Part shown: positions 33,549-42,621 of the stretch, piece by piece
Layout of the letters: each line of letters starts with the position of its first letter
How positions within the stretch are numbered: the first letter of the stretch is position 1
Assembly: GCA_013697705.1 (NCBI GenBank)
Contig: JACCWJ010000046.1
Span: 1-57,649, forward strand
Direction of reading: 5' to 3'
From: Gammaproteobacteria bacterium
GTDB lineage: Bacteria > Pseudomonadota > Gammaproteobacteria > UBA6002
Length of the DNA stretch: 57,649 nt
Position numbers and translations under genes: made by a program
The notes under the pieces: model-generated
The model's database searches: none
The model's input: the letters and a program-made list of their open reading frames with translations, nothing else
Told to the model about the DNA's origin: nothing

Positions 33549-35378
33549 ATGAATGACATTAGCTTCGATCTTAAATCTTTTTTGCAAAATGCTCCGAATT
33601 TGCCGGGTGTTTATCAAATGTTTGATAAGAATGCTAATGTGCTTTATGTCGGGAAAGCACGCAATTTAAAAAAGCGATTAGCTAGTTATTTTACGCGAAC
33701 AATTAACGATACCAAAACGCAAACACTGCTTGAGCATGTTAAAAACATTAGCATCACGCTTACCAAAAGTGATAATGAGGCATTGCTACTTGAAAGTAAT
33801 CTTATTAAGCAATTCAAACCCCGCTATAATATTTTGCTCAGAGATGATAAATCCTACCCTTTTCTATACCTAACAGCGCACCAAGATTTCCCGCGTCTGG
33901 ATTTTCATCGAGGTTCCAAGCAAGCGACCGGCCTCTATTTTGGTCCTTATCCTAGTGCTGGCGCTGTGCGTGAAACGCTGACCTTATTACAAAAGCTGTT
34001 TAAGCTTCGGCAATGTTCCGATAGTTTTTTTGCCAACCGTAGTCGTCCTTGTTTGCAATACCACATCAAGCGATGTACAGCCCCGTGTGTTGGCTATATT
34101 GATGCCCCCACTTATCAAGAAAATGTTAAATATGCTGTGTTATTTCTAGAAGGAAAAAACAATCAAGTCATTGATGAATTGGCCTCCAAAATGGATAAAG
34201 CAGCGCTAGCGTTAGAATATGAAATGGCAGCAAGAGTGCGAGATCAGATTGTTAGTTTGAGACGCATTCAAGAGAAACAATACATCACCAGTTATCGTGG
34301 TGATACCGATGTAGTGGCACTTGCAAGTCGTATGAGTGAGGCGTGTATTCATGTCTTAACGATTCGAGGAGGTCAATTAATTGGCACAAAGTCTTACTTC
34401 CCTAATATGCCTAAAAACACCACTGATGGAGAAATCTTAAGCGCTTTCTTGCCACAGTATTATCTTAATCCTATTCGGAGTCAGGCTCTTCCTTCGCGTG
34501 TGTTACTCAATATTGAATTGAATGAACGAGAATGGATTCAAGATGCGCTCTCTGAAAAACTGGGTAAAAGAATGATCTTTTCCGATCAATGTCGAGGTAA
34601 AAACTTGCAATGGTTAAAGATGGCACGAGCTAATGCAGAGCATACACTTGAAAGCCATTTAGCGGGGAAGGCAAGTGTGTTCCGGCGCATGGAAGCATTA
34701 CAACAAGCCCTCAATTTAACGAATATCCCCCAAAGGATGGAATGTTTTGATGTGAGTCATACTTCCGGAGAAGCCACCGTAGCCTCTTGCGTAGTATTTA
34801 ATAGTGAAGGGCCTCTCAAAAAAGATTATCGACGCTTTAATATTGAGGGGGTGGTGCACGGAGACGATTACGCCGCGCTGCGCCAAGCGTTGACCAGGAG
34901 ATATACTCGCATCAAGACAGGGGAGGGTGAACTCCCCGATGTTCTATTTATCGATGGAGGTAAGGGTCAATTACGCCAAGGCGAAATTGTTTTGGAAGAG
35001 CTGCAAATTAGTGGCGTTATGTTGGTTTCTATTGCAAAAGGAGAGGGAAGAAAGCCTGGCCTGGAGACATTATTTATTTCAGGTAGAGAGCAGCCCTTAA
35101 AGTTAAGTCATGACTCATTGGCATTGCATCTAATTCAACAGATTCGTGACGAAGCGCACCGATTTGCTATTACAGCCCACAGGAAAAAAAGAGCGAAAGT
35201 TAGATCGACGTCAGTTTTAGAAGAGATCGAAGGTATTGGGGCAAAACGAAGAAAAGAGTTGCTTAGTCAGTTTGGTGGTATCCAAGAGCTCAAACGTGCC
35301 AGTGTTGAAGATATTGCAAAAGTTCAAGGCATTAGTCTAAGCCTTGCCCAAAAAATCTTTGATGCATTGCACCGTTAG
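33549..35378 (+). CDS. uvrC: Excinuclease ABC subunit C
   Basis: A 609-residue UvrC, which makes both incisions around a lesion in nucleotide excision repair. N-terminal GIY-YIG nuclease (LPGVYQMFDK, LYVGKARNLKKR), UVR/UvrB-binding motif about 200-235, RNase H-like endonuclease with the FDVSHTSGE and LFIDGGKGQL acidic motifs, and C-terminal helix-hairpin-helix pair (EEIEGIGAKRRKELLSQFGG). Length is canonical. With mfd in the same window, both lesion recognition by transcription and incision are covered. Confidence 0.97.
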   Translation: MNDISFDLKSFLQNAPNLPGVYQMFDKNANVLYVGKARNLKKRLASYFTRTINDTKTQTLLEHVKNISITLTKSDNEALLLESNLIKQFKPRYNILLRDDKSYPFLYLTAHQDFPRLDFHRGSKQATGLYFGPYPSAGAVRETLTLLQKLFKLRQCSDSFFANRSRPCLQYHIKRCTAPCVGYIDAPTYQENVKYAVLFLEGKNNQVIDELASKMDKAALALEYEMAARVRDQIVSLRRIQEKQYITSYRGDTDVVALASRMSEACIHVLTIRGGQLIGTKSYFPNMPKNTTDGEILSAFLPQYYLNPIRSQALPSRVLLNIELNEREWIQDALSEKLGKRMIFSDQCRGKNLQWLKMARANAEHTLESHLAGKASVFRRMEALQQALNLTNIPQRMECFDVSHTSGEATVASCVVFNSEGPLKKDYRRFNIEGVVHGDDYAALRQALTRRYTRIKTGEGELPDVLFIDGGKGQLRQGEIVLEELQISGVMLVSIAKGEGRKPGLETLFISGREQPLKLSHDSLALHLIQQIRDEAHRFAITAHRKKRAKVRSTSVLEEIEGIGAKRRKELLSQFGGIQELKRASVEDIAKVQGISLSLAQKIFDALHR

Positions 35379-35458
35379 GCACTCATTTTTTTTAAAGATG
35401 TTATCATGACCTTAAAGAAGTATTACGTTATAATCGTTTAAAAATCACGAGCATTATT

Positions 35459-36022
35459 ATGAACCTCCCTAATTTACTCACATTATTACGCCTGCTTCTC
35501 GTTCCCATTGTGGTTGTTCTTTATTATTTACCTGTCTCCTGGGCGCATTTAAGCGCCGCTGCGCTCTTTACATTAGCCGCCTTCACGGATTGGTTGGATG
35601 GGTATTTAGCGCGTAATCTAAAACAAACCACGAAGTTTGGTGCCTTCCTTGATCCTGTTGCAGATAAATTAATGGTGGCGGTTGCCTTAGTTTTAGTGGT
35701 GGGTGAATCGAGTCTGCCTTACTTGTCCATCCCAGCGGCAATTATCGTAGGTCGCGAAATTGTTGTTTCTGCCTTGCGTGAATGGATGGCAGAATTAGGC
35801 AAACGCACCAGTATGGCAGTCTCAATGGTCGCTAAAATTAAAACTGTCTTGCAAATGCTTGCACTCATTTTACTGATGCTTTATCGCCCAGGTAGCAATA
35901 TTCTATTACAGGTGATCGGTAGTTTTTTATTGTATGTTGCGGCAGCGCTTACTATTTGGTCAATGGCGATGTACCTAAAAATAGCATGGCCAGACTTGAC
36001 TTTATCAACTGAAAAGGAATAA
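35459..36022 (+). CDS. pgsA: Phosphatidylglycerophosphate synthase
   Basis: A 187-residue CDP-alcohol phosphatidyltransferase of the inner membrane. It makes phosphatidylglycerol phosphate from CDP-diacylglycerol and glycerol-3-phosphate. The family motif is complete: DWLDGYLAR, then GAFLDPVADK. About four to six membrane helices. The start MNLPNLLTLLRLLLVP is typical of PgsA. It is followed directly by the tRNA-Gly, tRNA-Cys, tRNA-Leu cluster as in E. coli. Confidence 0.96.
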   Translation: MNLPNLLTLLRLLLVPIVVVLYYLPVSWAHLSAAALFTLAAFTDWLDGYLARNLKQTTKFGAFLDPVADKLMVAVALVLVVGESSLPYLSIPAAIIVGREIVVSALREWMAELGKRTSMAVSMVAKIKTVLQMLALILLMLYRPGSNILLQVIGSFLLYVAAALTIWSMAMYLKIAWPDLTLSTEKE

Positions 36023-36034
36023 TACACCATCGAT

Positions 36035-36110
<76 letters not shown>

Positions 36111-36129
36111 AGTTAATCTCTCTATAGCC

Positions 36130-36170
36130 AAAATTCGGTAGGGAAATATTTTCTTTCCCTACCGAATTTT
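36130..36170. terminator. Perfect 17-bp hairpin between tRNA-Gly and tRNA-Cys
   Basis: Arms 36130-36146 and 36154-36170 (AAAATTCGGTAGGGAAA and its complement) enclose a seven-base loop. The A-run on one side and T-run on the other make it a possible bidirectional terminator. In the middle of a tRNA cluster it may instead aid processing. Confidence 0.75.
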
Positions 36171-36176
36171 GTTTAT

Positions 36177-36250
36177 GGCTGGGTGGCAGAGTGGTTATGC
36201 AGCGGCCTGCAAAGCCGTGGACGCCGGTTCGATTCCGACCCCAGCCTCCA
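36177..36250 (+). tRNA. tRNA-Cys(GCA)
   Basis: Acceptor GGCTGGG with CCCAGCC, anticodon loop CCTGCAAAG with anticodon GCA, T arm CCGGTTCGATTCCGA, and encoded CCA. The next 163 bp (36251-36413) hold no gene I can call. Confidence 0.97.
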
Positions 36251-36413
36251 TTGAATACACAGTGAATCAGCGAATTTAGAAAGCGATAGACGTTTATAAT
36301 TGGATTACCACCAAGATAAACTGAAACGGAAGTGGTAGAACGATTTATGGGTGGTGAATTAAGTTAATTCAGCCAAAGATGAACGCTCTTCTTTACCGGC
36401 ACTTAAGTAAAAA

Positions 36414-36502
36414 GCCCGGGTGGCGAAATAGGTAGACGCAAGGGACTTAAAATCCCTCGGGGGGAGACTCCCGTGCCGGTTCGAGTCCGGCCCCGGGCAC
36501 CA
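36414..36502 (+). tRNA. tRNA-Leu(TAA)
   Basis: Acceptor GCCCGGG with CCCGGGC, D arm GGCGAAATAGGTAGACGC, anticodon stem GGGAC around a TTAAAAT loop (anticodon TAA), long variable arm (CGGGGGGAGACTCCCG), T arm GCCGGTTCGAGTCCGGC, and encoded CCA. Confidence 0.97.
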
Positions 36503-36518
36503 ACATTAAAGAATATTG

Positions 36519-37769
36519 ATGTATAAATACCTTCCTTTTTATATCGGCCTTCGTTATATCCGCGCTAAAAGACGCAATCAATTCATCTCTTTCATCTCAT
36601 TAGTTTCGATGTTAGGCATTGCCTTGGGAGTCATGGTACTCATCACCGTCCTTTCGGTAATGAACGGTTTTAACTATGAAATTAGCGGTCGTGTGTTCAA
36701 CATGGCACAACAAGTCACCGTAACAAACATGATGCAACAAATCCCAGATTGGCAAGGCGTAAAAAATAAAGTTCAGAAAGAGCCTCAAGTCTCGGGGGTG
36801 GCACCGTTTGTTTCCGGCCAAGCATTGTTGGCGAATTCGGGTACTGCAAAACCTGTCATCTTAACGGGTATTTTGCCCAATGAAGAAAAAAACGTATCCA
36901 AAATGTTTGAGGCAATGACCAAGGGTAGTTTTAATGATCTAAAACCAGGCCAATTTGGAATAATTCTGGGTGAAAGCATGGCTGAGGGTTTAGGTTTACA
37001 AATAGGTGACAAAGTCACTGTATTAACGACCGATGTAAATGTTTCGCCTATTGGCGTCATGCCACAATATAAACGATTCACTGTGACCGGATTATTCCAT
37101 GCTGAAGGTGGGTTTAATATTGATGACAGCATCGGATTTATAGAAATGCACGATGCGCAAAAACTGTTTAAGCTGCAAAATAATGTTTCGGGATTACGAT
37201 TGAAACTAACAGATGTATACAGTGCCCCTATGATCAGTGAACGACTGCAATCCCAAATGCCTGAATTTTCGATAGGTAATTGGACTCAAGGAATGTTAGG
37301 AAGTTATTTCAAAGCGATTCAAATGGAAAAATCAATGATGTTTATTATTTTAACATTGATTATTGGTATCGCCGCATTCAATTTAGTCTCCACTTTAGTA
37401 ATGGTGGTTACGGATAAACGTTCAGAGATTGCAATACTTCGTACTTTAGGCGCTAGTCCCGCCACTATTATGGCTATTTTTATGGTCCAAGGTGGAATTG
37501 TGGGCGTCATTGGTACTTTATTAGGCATTGGTAGTGGCATACTGTTGGCGCTAAATGCGCCCGCTATGGTTCAAGGCCTTCAAAGTCTTCTTCATACTCA
37601 TTTTATATCATCCTCTGTCTATTTTATTGATTATTTGCCTTCTCGTTTAGAGTGGCGCGATGTTTTTCAAATATCAGGCATTGCATTATTTTTAAGTTTT
37701 ATCGCCACAATTTATCCTGCGTGGCAGGCTTCAAGAACTGAACCTGTAGAAGCATTACGCTATGAATAA
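36519..37769 (+). CDS. lolC: Lipoprotein-releasing permease LolC (LolC/LolF type)
   Basis: A 416-residue inner membrane subunit of the Lol ABC transporter, which extracts lipoproteins and hands them to LolA. Four membrane helices (about 22-48, 272-296, 316-345, 380-400) with the large MacB-like periplasmic domain between the first two. The N-terminus FYIGLRYIRAKRRNQFISFIS and the ISLVSMLGIALGVMVLI helix are typical. It overlaps lolD by eight bases. No lolE lies beside it, so a LolF-type homodimer with LolD is likely, as described for Francisella. The ATG at 36519 is preferred to a TTG codon just before. Confidence 0.92.
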   Translation: MYKYLPFYIGLRYIRAKRRNQFISFISLVSMLGIALGVMVLITVLSVMNGFNYEISGRVFNMAQQVTVTNMMQQIPDWQGVKNKVQKEPQVSGVAPFVSGQALLANSGTAKPVILTGILPNEEKNVSKMFEAMTKGSFNDLKPGQFGIILGESMAEGLGLQIGDKVTVLTTDVNVSPIGVMPQYKRFTVTGLFHAEGGFNIDDSIGFIEMHDAQKLFKLQNNVSGLRLKLTDVYSAPMISERLQSQMPEFSIGNWTQGMLGSYFKAIQMEKSMMFIILTLIIGIAAFNLVSTLVMVVTDKRSEIAILRTLGASPATIMAIFMVQGGIVGVIGTLLGIGSGILLALNAPAMVQGLQSLLHTHFISSSVYFIDYLPSRLEWRDVFQISGIALFLSFIATIYPAWQASRTEPVEALRYE

Positions 37770-38463
37770 CGTCTCGCCGATTAACTCTCCCGATCAAACC
37801 GTCTTAGAGTGCAAGGCTGTAACGAAGATTTTTTCCGATGGAAAAACTGAGATCAGTGTTTTAAAGGCAACTGATTTTCGTGTGCAATCAAGTGAAATGC
37901 TGGCAATTTTAGGAGTATCAGGCGCAGGCAAGAGTACCTTTCTCCAAATATTAGGCGGTCTTGATGAACCGACTAGCGGCGAAGTATTGGTGGCAGGGAT
38001 TAATATTCATACTCTCTCGACTGCGAAAAAAGGACTGCTTAGGAATCGATATTTAGGTTTTATTTATCAATTCCACCACTTATTAGCTGAATTTAATGCG
38101 CTAGAAAATGTGGCTATGCCTTTATTAATCCGAGGAGATTCTCTAAAGGATGCTCGAGAAAAGGCGGCAATTATTTTGAATAAGGTAGGTCTAGATAAAC
38201 GCCATAAACATCGTCTAGGAGAATTATCCGGAGGCGAGAGACAACGCGTCGCGATCGGTCGGGCCTTAGTTACAGAACCCGTTTGTGTGCTTGCAGATGA
38301 ACCTACTGGAAATCTTGATAAACAGACGGCAATGCAAGTTTTTGAATTAATGTTAGAGCTCAATCAAGACCTCAAGACGAGCTTTATTATTGTTACCCAT
38401 GATTTATCTTTTGCTGATCGTATGGGTCGAACCCTCACACTAGAAAACGGCAGCTTAACATAA
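37762..38463 (+). CDS. lolD: Lipoprotein-releasing ATPase LolD
   Basis: A 233-residue ABC ATPase. Walker A GVSGAGKST, signature LSGGERQRVAIGRAL, Walker B VCVLADEPTGNLD and the His switch VTHDLSFADR are all present. It powers lipoprotein release by the overlapping lolC product. Together with lolA at 22.5 kb the window covers the inner-membrane and periplasmic parts of the Lol pathway; no lolB is seen. Confidence 0.96.
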   Translation: MNNVSPINSPDQTVLECKAVTKIFSDGKTEISVLKATDFRVQSSEMLAILGVSGAGKSTFLQILGGLDEPTSGEVLVAGINIHTLSTAKKGLLRNRYLGFIYQFHHLLAEFNALENVAMPLLIRGDSLKDAREKAAIILNKVGLDKRHKHRLGELSGGERQRVAIGRALVTEPVCVLADEPTGNLDKQTAMQVFELMLELNQDLKTSFIIVTHDLSFADRMGRTLTLENGSLT

Positions 38464-38551
38464 CTCCGAAAAAAACCCTGTGTTGTTTTATTGCTTCACA
38501 GTTGGCTTAATAGGTTTTATTAGTAGTTGTTAATCTATCAAAGCAAAAGTT

Positions 38552-40831
38552 ATGCCAGCCTTTGTCCTATTCTTTTTAATCGGTGTTTTAACCTCTTTTT
38601 TATTTAAACAAATCCCCTGTGTTGCCGTAATTTTTTTTATTTTCCTTGGTGGCATTGTCTGCGTAATTAACAGAAATAAATTATACCCTTTGGGCATGGT
38701 ATGTTTGGGGAGCGCATGGGCATTATTGTACGCCCATTTTATAACGAGTTGGTCGTTGCCTGCGACCCTGGAAAATCAGCGGGTAAGCGTACAAGGTTAC
38801 ATTGCATCTATACCGATTACTCAGTCTCAATTCACCACCTTCAATTTTAAAATGATGCAGGTAGAGGGTCACTCCGTCCATGTGCTAATAAAGTTGCACT
38901 GCCCACACTGTCTTTATAATTTTAAGGTAGGAGATAGCTGGCGGTTAGTGACCAAGTTAAGAAAACCTCATACCTTAATGAACCCAGGAAGTTTTGATTC
39001 AGAAAGGCAATATTTTCAACAGCATATACGCGCGCTCGGCACGGTGATTTGTAATAACAAGAACCAACTTCTCACCTCTAAATTGTCACATTATCCTATT
39101 CAAAGAGTGAGAGAGTATATTCTTATCAAGATTCATACCTTGCTGCGTAATAATCCTTTTTGTGGCATTGTGCTGGCACTGATCCTTGGGGTGACAGCCT
39201 ATATTTCTTCTTCGCAGTGGCAGGTCTTTAGAATTACTGGAACAGGCCATCTAGTGGCCATCTCTGGCCTCCATATAGGATTGGTCGCAATGCTCTTTGC
39301 TAAAATTGCCGGAATGATTTGGAATCGATTGCCCAACGCTCCTTTATATATTCCTACTCTTCAAATACAAGCGAGTGCAGGTGTCGCGGCCGCAATTATT
39401 TATAGCATTCTAGCGGGTCTTTCACCCTCGACCCAGCGTGCTTTAATCATGATCATCTTTATGCTGGCCTCAATCATTTTTCAACGCCACCTTACTCCGT
39501 TTAGATCACTCCTATTTGCTTTAGGCGTAATCATTGTGATAGATCCTTTTGCAACACTTCTGTGCGGATTTTGGCTATCTTTTATCGCCGTTTTCTTGCT
39601 GTTATATGGGATGAGTGCAAGACTTTCGGCGCCTAAAGGGTGGTGGAAATTTGGCCGGGCGCAGGGGGTGATCACCATTGGAATGATGCCTACTGTCTTG
39701 TTTTTTTTTCAACAAACCTCGCCCCTCTCTATTCCAGCAAATCTCATCGCGATTCCATGGATTAGCTTTTTAGTCGTTCCCAGCTGTCTCATTGGTATGG
39801 TCTGCTTGATGATTTCTGCTAAATTAGGTACGCCTATTCTGAAATTTTCCCTTCTTTTACTACTGTGGATTTGGGGGTTGCTTGAGAAGCTGGCCCAGTT
39901 CACCGTCATCATATTCCATGCCTATTTGAATAACACAATTGCTATTTTAAGCCACATGGCATCCTATATATTTTTGTTACCCACAGGAATGATGCACCGG
40001 TGGATGGCTGCGTTATGGAGCCTGCCTCTCTTTGTTTTTGAGCCGGCGATTATACCAGCCAATTCGTTACAACTGACCGTGTTCGACGTTGGGCAAGGGT
40101 TAGCCACCATGATACGAACGCCCCATCACGTCTTAATTTTTGATACTGGCGCTAAACTCAGTGAAGATTTTGATATGGGGAAAAGGGTGATTTTGCCTTA
40201 TCTTTCACGTTTAGGCCTTAAAAAAATTGATGTGTTAACCGTTAGTCACGGAGATAACGATCATCGTGGGGGGGCGCAATCGCTACTAAAATCCCTTCAG
40301 GTAGCCAGTATTATCACGAGTGTTCCCCAGCACTTCAAAGATCAACAGCCGCAGAATTGTTGGGAAAATATGACCTGGAAATGGGATGGTGTCACTTTTA
40401 CCTTCCTTTCCCCTGTAAAAGATAGGAGCCTTAAAGGCAATAATGCTTCTTGCGTCCTTAAAATTACTCAGGGTAAACAGGGAATATTGTTAACTGGAGA
40501 CATTGAAAAAGAAGCTGAGGACCTCTTGATTGAGCGGCATTTAAAGGAGCTGGCTGCGACTATTTTAGTGGTCCCCCACCATGGCAGCAATACATCATCC
40601 AGTGATAATTTTATCAAAGCGGTTTCTCCCTTATATGCCATATTTTCCTGTGGTTATTTAAACTCCTACCATCATCCACACCCAGACGTTCTTCATCGGT
40701 ATAAGAGTCAGCGAGTGACGACTTTTAACACTGTTTTTAGTGGGGCAATCACCATGACTTTATTCCCTGATTCTGATATGGTGACCATTAAAGAATTTCG
40801 CCAAAAACAACGTAAAATTTGGCATCAATAA
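38552..40831 (+). CDS. comEC: DNA uptake channel ComEC/Rec2
   Basis: A 759-residue integral membrane protein. N-terminal OB-like domain, a competence domain with many helices (about 200-480; FRITGTGHLVAISGLHIGL is the family hallmark), and a C-terminal metallo-beta-lactamase-like domain with SHGDNDHRGG near 565 and VVPHHGSNTSSS near 675. In naturally competent bacteria it carries single-stranded DNA across the inner membrane. All three domains are intact, suggesting competence could be functional. It is 14 bp before msbA, matching the E. coli ycaI-msbA-lpxK order. Confidence 0.95.
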   Translation: MPAFVLFFLIGVLTSFLFKQIPCVAVIFFIFLGGIVCVINRNKLYPLGMVCLGSAWALLYAHFITSWSLPATLENQRVSVQGYIASIPITQSQFTTFNFKMMQVEGHSVHVLIKLHCPHCLYNFKVGDSWRLVTKLRKPHTLMNPGSFDSERQYFQQHIRALGTVICNNKNQLLTSKLSHYPIQRVREYILIKIHTLLRNNPFCGIVLALILGVTAYISSSQWQVFRITGTGHLVAISGLHIGLVAMLFAKIAGMIWNRLPNAPLYIPTLQIQASAGVAAAIIYSILAGLSPSTQRALIMIIFMLASIIFQRHLTPFRSLLFALGVIIVIDPFATLLCGFWLSFIAVFLLLYGMSARLSAPKGWWKFGRAQGVITIGMMPTVLFFFQQTSPLSIPANLIAIPWISFLVVPSCLIGMVCLMISAKLGTPILKFSLLLLLWIWGLLEKLAQFTVIIFHAYLNNTIAILSHMASYIFLLPTGMMHRWMAALWSLPLFVFEPAIIPANSLQLTVFDVGQGLATMIRTPHHVLIFDTGAKLSEDFDMGKRVILPYLSRLGLKKIDVLTVSHGDNDHRGGAQSLLKSLQVASIITSVPQHFKDQQPQNCWENMTWKWDGVTFTFLSPVKDRSLKGNNASCVLKITQGKQGILLTGDIEKEAEDLLIERHLKELAATILVVPHHGSNTSSSDNFIKAVSPLYAIFSCGYLNSYHHPHPDVLHRYKSQRVTTFNTVFSGAITMTLFPDSDMVTIKEFRQKQRKIWHQ

Positions 40832-40845
40832 CAACTTGGATAAAC

Positions 40846-42621
40846 ATGAAGATTGCTCAGATTTATAATAATGAGTCAGCCAATATCTATAAGCGTTTGC
40901 TCGCTTCCTTAAAACCCTATATTGGCATTTTCGCGTTAGGCATTGTCGCCACCATACTCGAATCTTTGGCGGGTGCGGGTTTTGTTGCCCTGATAAAACC
41001 TATAATCGATCGTGGCTTCATTGCCCATGATATGAAATTTATTCATTGGTTGCCCTTTATTGTAGTTGGAATCTTTTTTTTCAAGGGCATTTTGAGTTTC
41101 GCTTCAAACTACTATGTCAATAAAGTTGGACGTCGTGTTATTACTGACTTTCGTCAGCGTATCTTTAATCATTTATTAAAATTACCCGCAAGCTTTTACG
41201 ATAAACAAACATCAGGGCAATTATTATCTTTAATGATTTATAATGTGGAACAAATTGCAGAGGCCACCACATTTGCGCTCTTAACAGTGTTCCAAGAAGG
41301 GTTTTTGGTCATTGGGTTCTTATGCGTAATGTTTATGAATAGTTGGCAGCTTAGTTCGCTTTTTTTAATCGCTACGCCGCTTATTGCGTGGATTATTCGT
41401 TACACTAGTAAAAGAATGCAATTGCTAAGTTCGAATGTGCAAAAAGCCATGGGACAAGTGACCCATGTCGCTGAAGAAGCTATCGAAGGTTATAAAGTAA
41501 TCCGAACCTTTGGCGGCGAAGAATATGAAAAGAAAAAATTCTATGACACCACCGAATTAAATCAACATCGTGAGATGAAGATTATTGTGACCGACACCAT
41601 TGGTTCCTCTACTGTACAACTGTTAGCAGCTATACCCATCTCTTGTATTTTATTTTTAGCAGCATTACCTTCCTTGAAAGTATCAGCAGGGAGTTTTGTG
41701 GCAATATTGGGTGCTATGGTGTCTTTGTTAACCCCTTTAAGACGCTTAAGCCGCGTGAATAGCACTATCCAAAAAGGAATTGCCGGAGCTAAAAGTATTT
41801 TTGAACTCTTAGATGTTGAGACCGAAAAAGATCGTGGTCAAATAAGTCTTACGAAGGCAAGGGGTGAAATTGAATTTCGCAACGTGTATTTTGGTTATGA
41901 AAATAATCAAAAAAATGTTTTAAATTCCATTAGCTTTCATATTAATCCGGGCGAAACCATTGCATTAGTGGGCAGATCAGGTAGCGGCAAAACCTCTCTG
42001 GTGAACTTATTACCTAGATTCTATGAGCATAATGCAGGACAAATTTGTATAGACGCTATCGACGTGCGTGAATACCGGTTGAATGATTTACGGAGACAAT
42101 TCGCGTTCGTTTCCCAGCAAGTCAATCTGTTTAACGATACGATTGCCAATAATATTGCGTATGGAATATTTGAAAACGTCACGTTAGAGCGTATAAAAGA
42201 AGCGGCTGATGCGGCTTGTGCATTAGAATTTATCCAGAAATTACCGGATGGTTTTAACACATTTATTGGGGAAAATGGCGTGTTATTATCAGGCGGCCAA
42301 AGACAACGCATCGCGATTGCCCGTGCCCTTATTAAGGATGCTCCTATTCTCATCTTAGATGAGGCTACTTCAGCTCTCGATAACGAATCCGAGCGTTATA
42401 TACAGATAGCACTTGAAAAATTAATGCAAAATCGAACGACTATTATTATTGCTCATAGATTATCTACCATTGAAAAAGCAGATCGAATCTTAGTCTTAGA
42501 AGAGGGTAAAATAGTGGAAACAGGTACGCATCAAGAATTATTAATTAGTAACGGCTACTATACAAAATTACAATCTATTCACTCAACCGAAGCCTCAAAA
42601 GAACAATACGAGTTAATATGA
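40846..42621 (+). CDS. msbA: Lipid A export ABC transporter MsbA
   Basis: A 591-residue half-transporter: six-helix membrane domain (about 15-310) and an ATPase domain with Walker A VGRSGSGKTSL, Q-loop VSQQVNLFNDT, signature LSGGQRQRIAIARAL and Walker B ILILDEATSALDN. It flips lipid A-core across the inner membrane as a homodimer. The start at 40846 (MKIAQIYN) is chosen over an in-frame one that overlaps comEC. It overlaps lpxK by four bases, coupling lipid A synthesis to its export. Confidence 0.96.
   Translation: MKIAQIYNNESANIYKRLLASLKPYIGIFALGIVATILESLAGAGFVALIKPIIDRGFIAHDMKFIHWLPFIVVGIFFFKGILSFASNYYVNKVGRRVITDFRQRIFNHLLKLPASFYDKQTSGQLLSLMIYNVEQIAEATTFALLTVFQEGFLVIGFLCVMFMNSWQLSSLFLIATPLIAWIIRYTSKRMQLLSSNVQKAMGQVTHVAEEAIEGYKVIRTFGGEEYEKKKFYDTTELNQHREMKIIVTDTIGSSTVQLLAAIPISCILFLAALPSLKVSAGSFVAILGAMVSLLTPLRRLSRVNSTIQKGIAGAKSIFELLDVETEKDRGQISLTKARGEIEFRNVYFGYENNQKNVLNSISFHINPGETIALVGRSGSGKTSLVNLLPRFYEHNAGQICIDAIDVREYRLNDLRRQFAFVSQQVNLFNDTIANNIAYGIFENVTLERIKEAADAACALEFIQKLPDGFNTFIGENGVLLSGGQRQRIAIARALIKDAPILILDEATSALDNESERYIQIALEKLMQNRTTIIIAHRLSTIEKADRILVLEEGKIVETGTHQELLISNGYYTKLQSIHSTEASKEQYELI

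Noticed and set aside
37319-37540. 73-residue frame opposite lolC
   Set aside because: Antisense to membrane helices of lolC; composition is a by-product of that gene.
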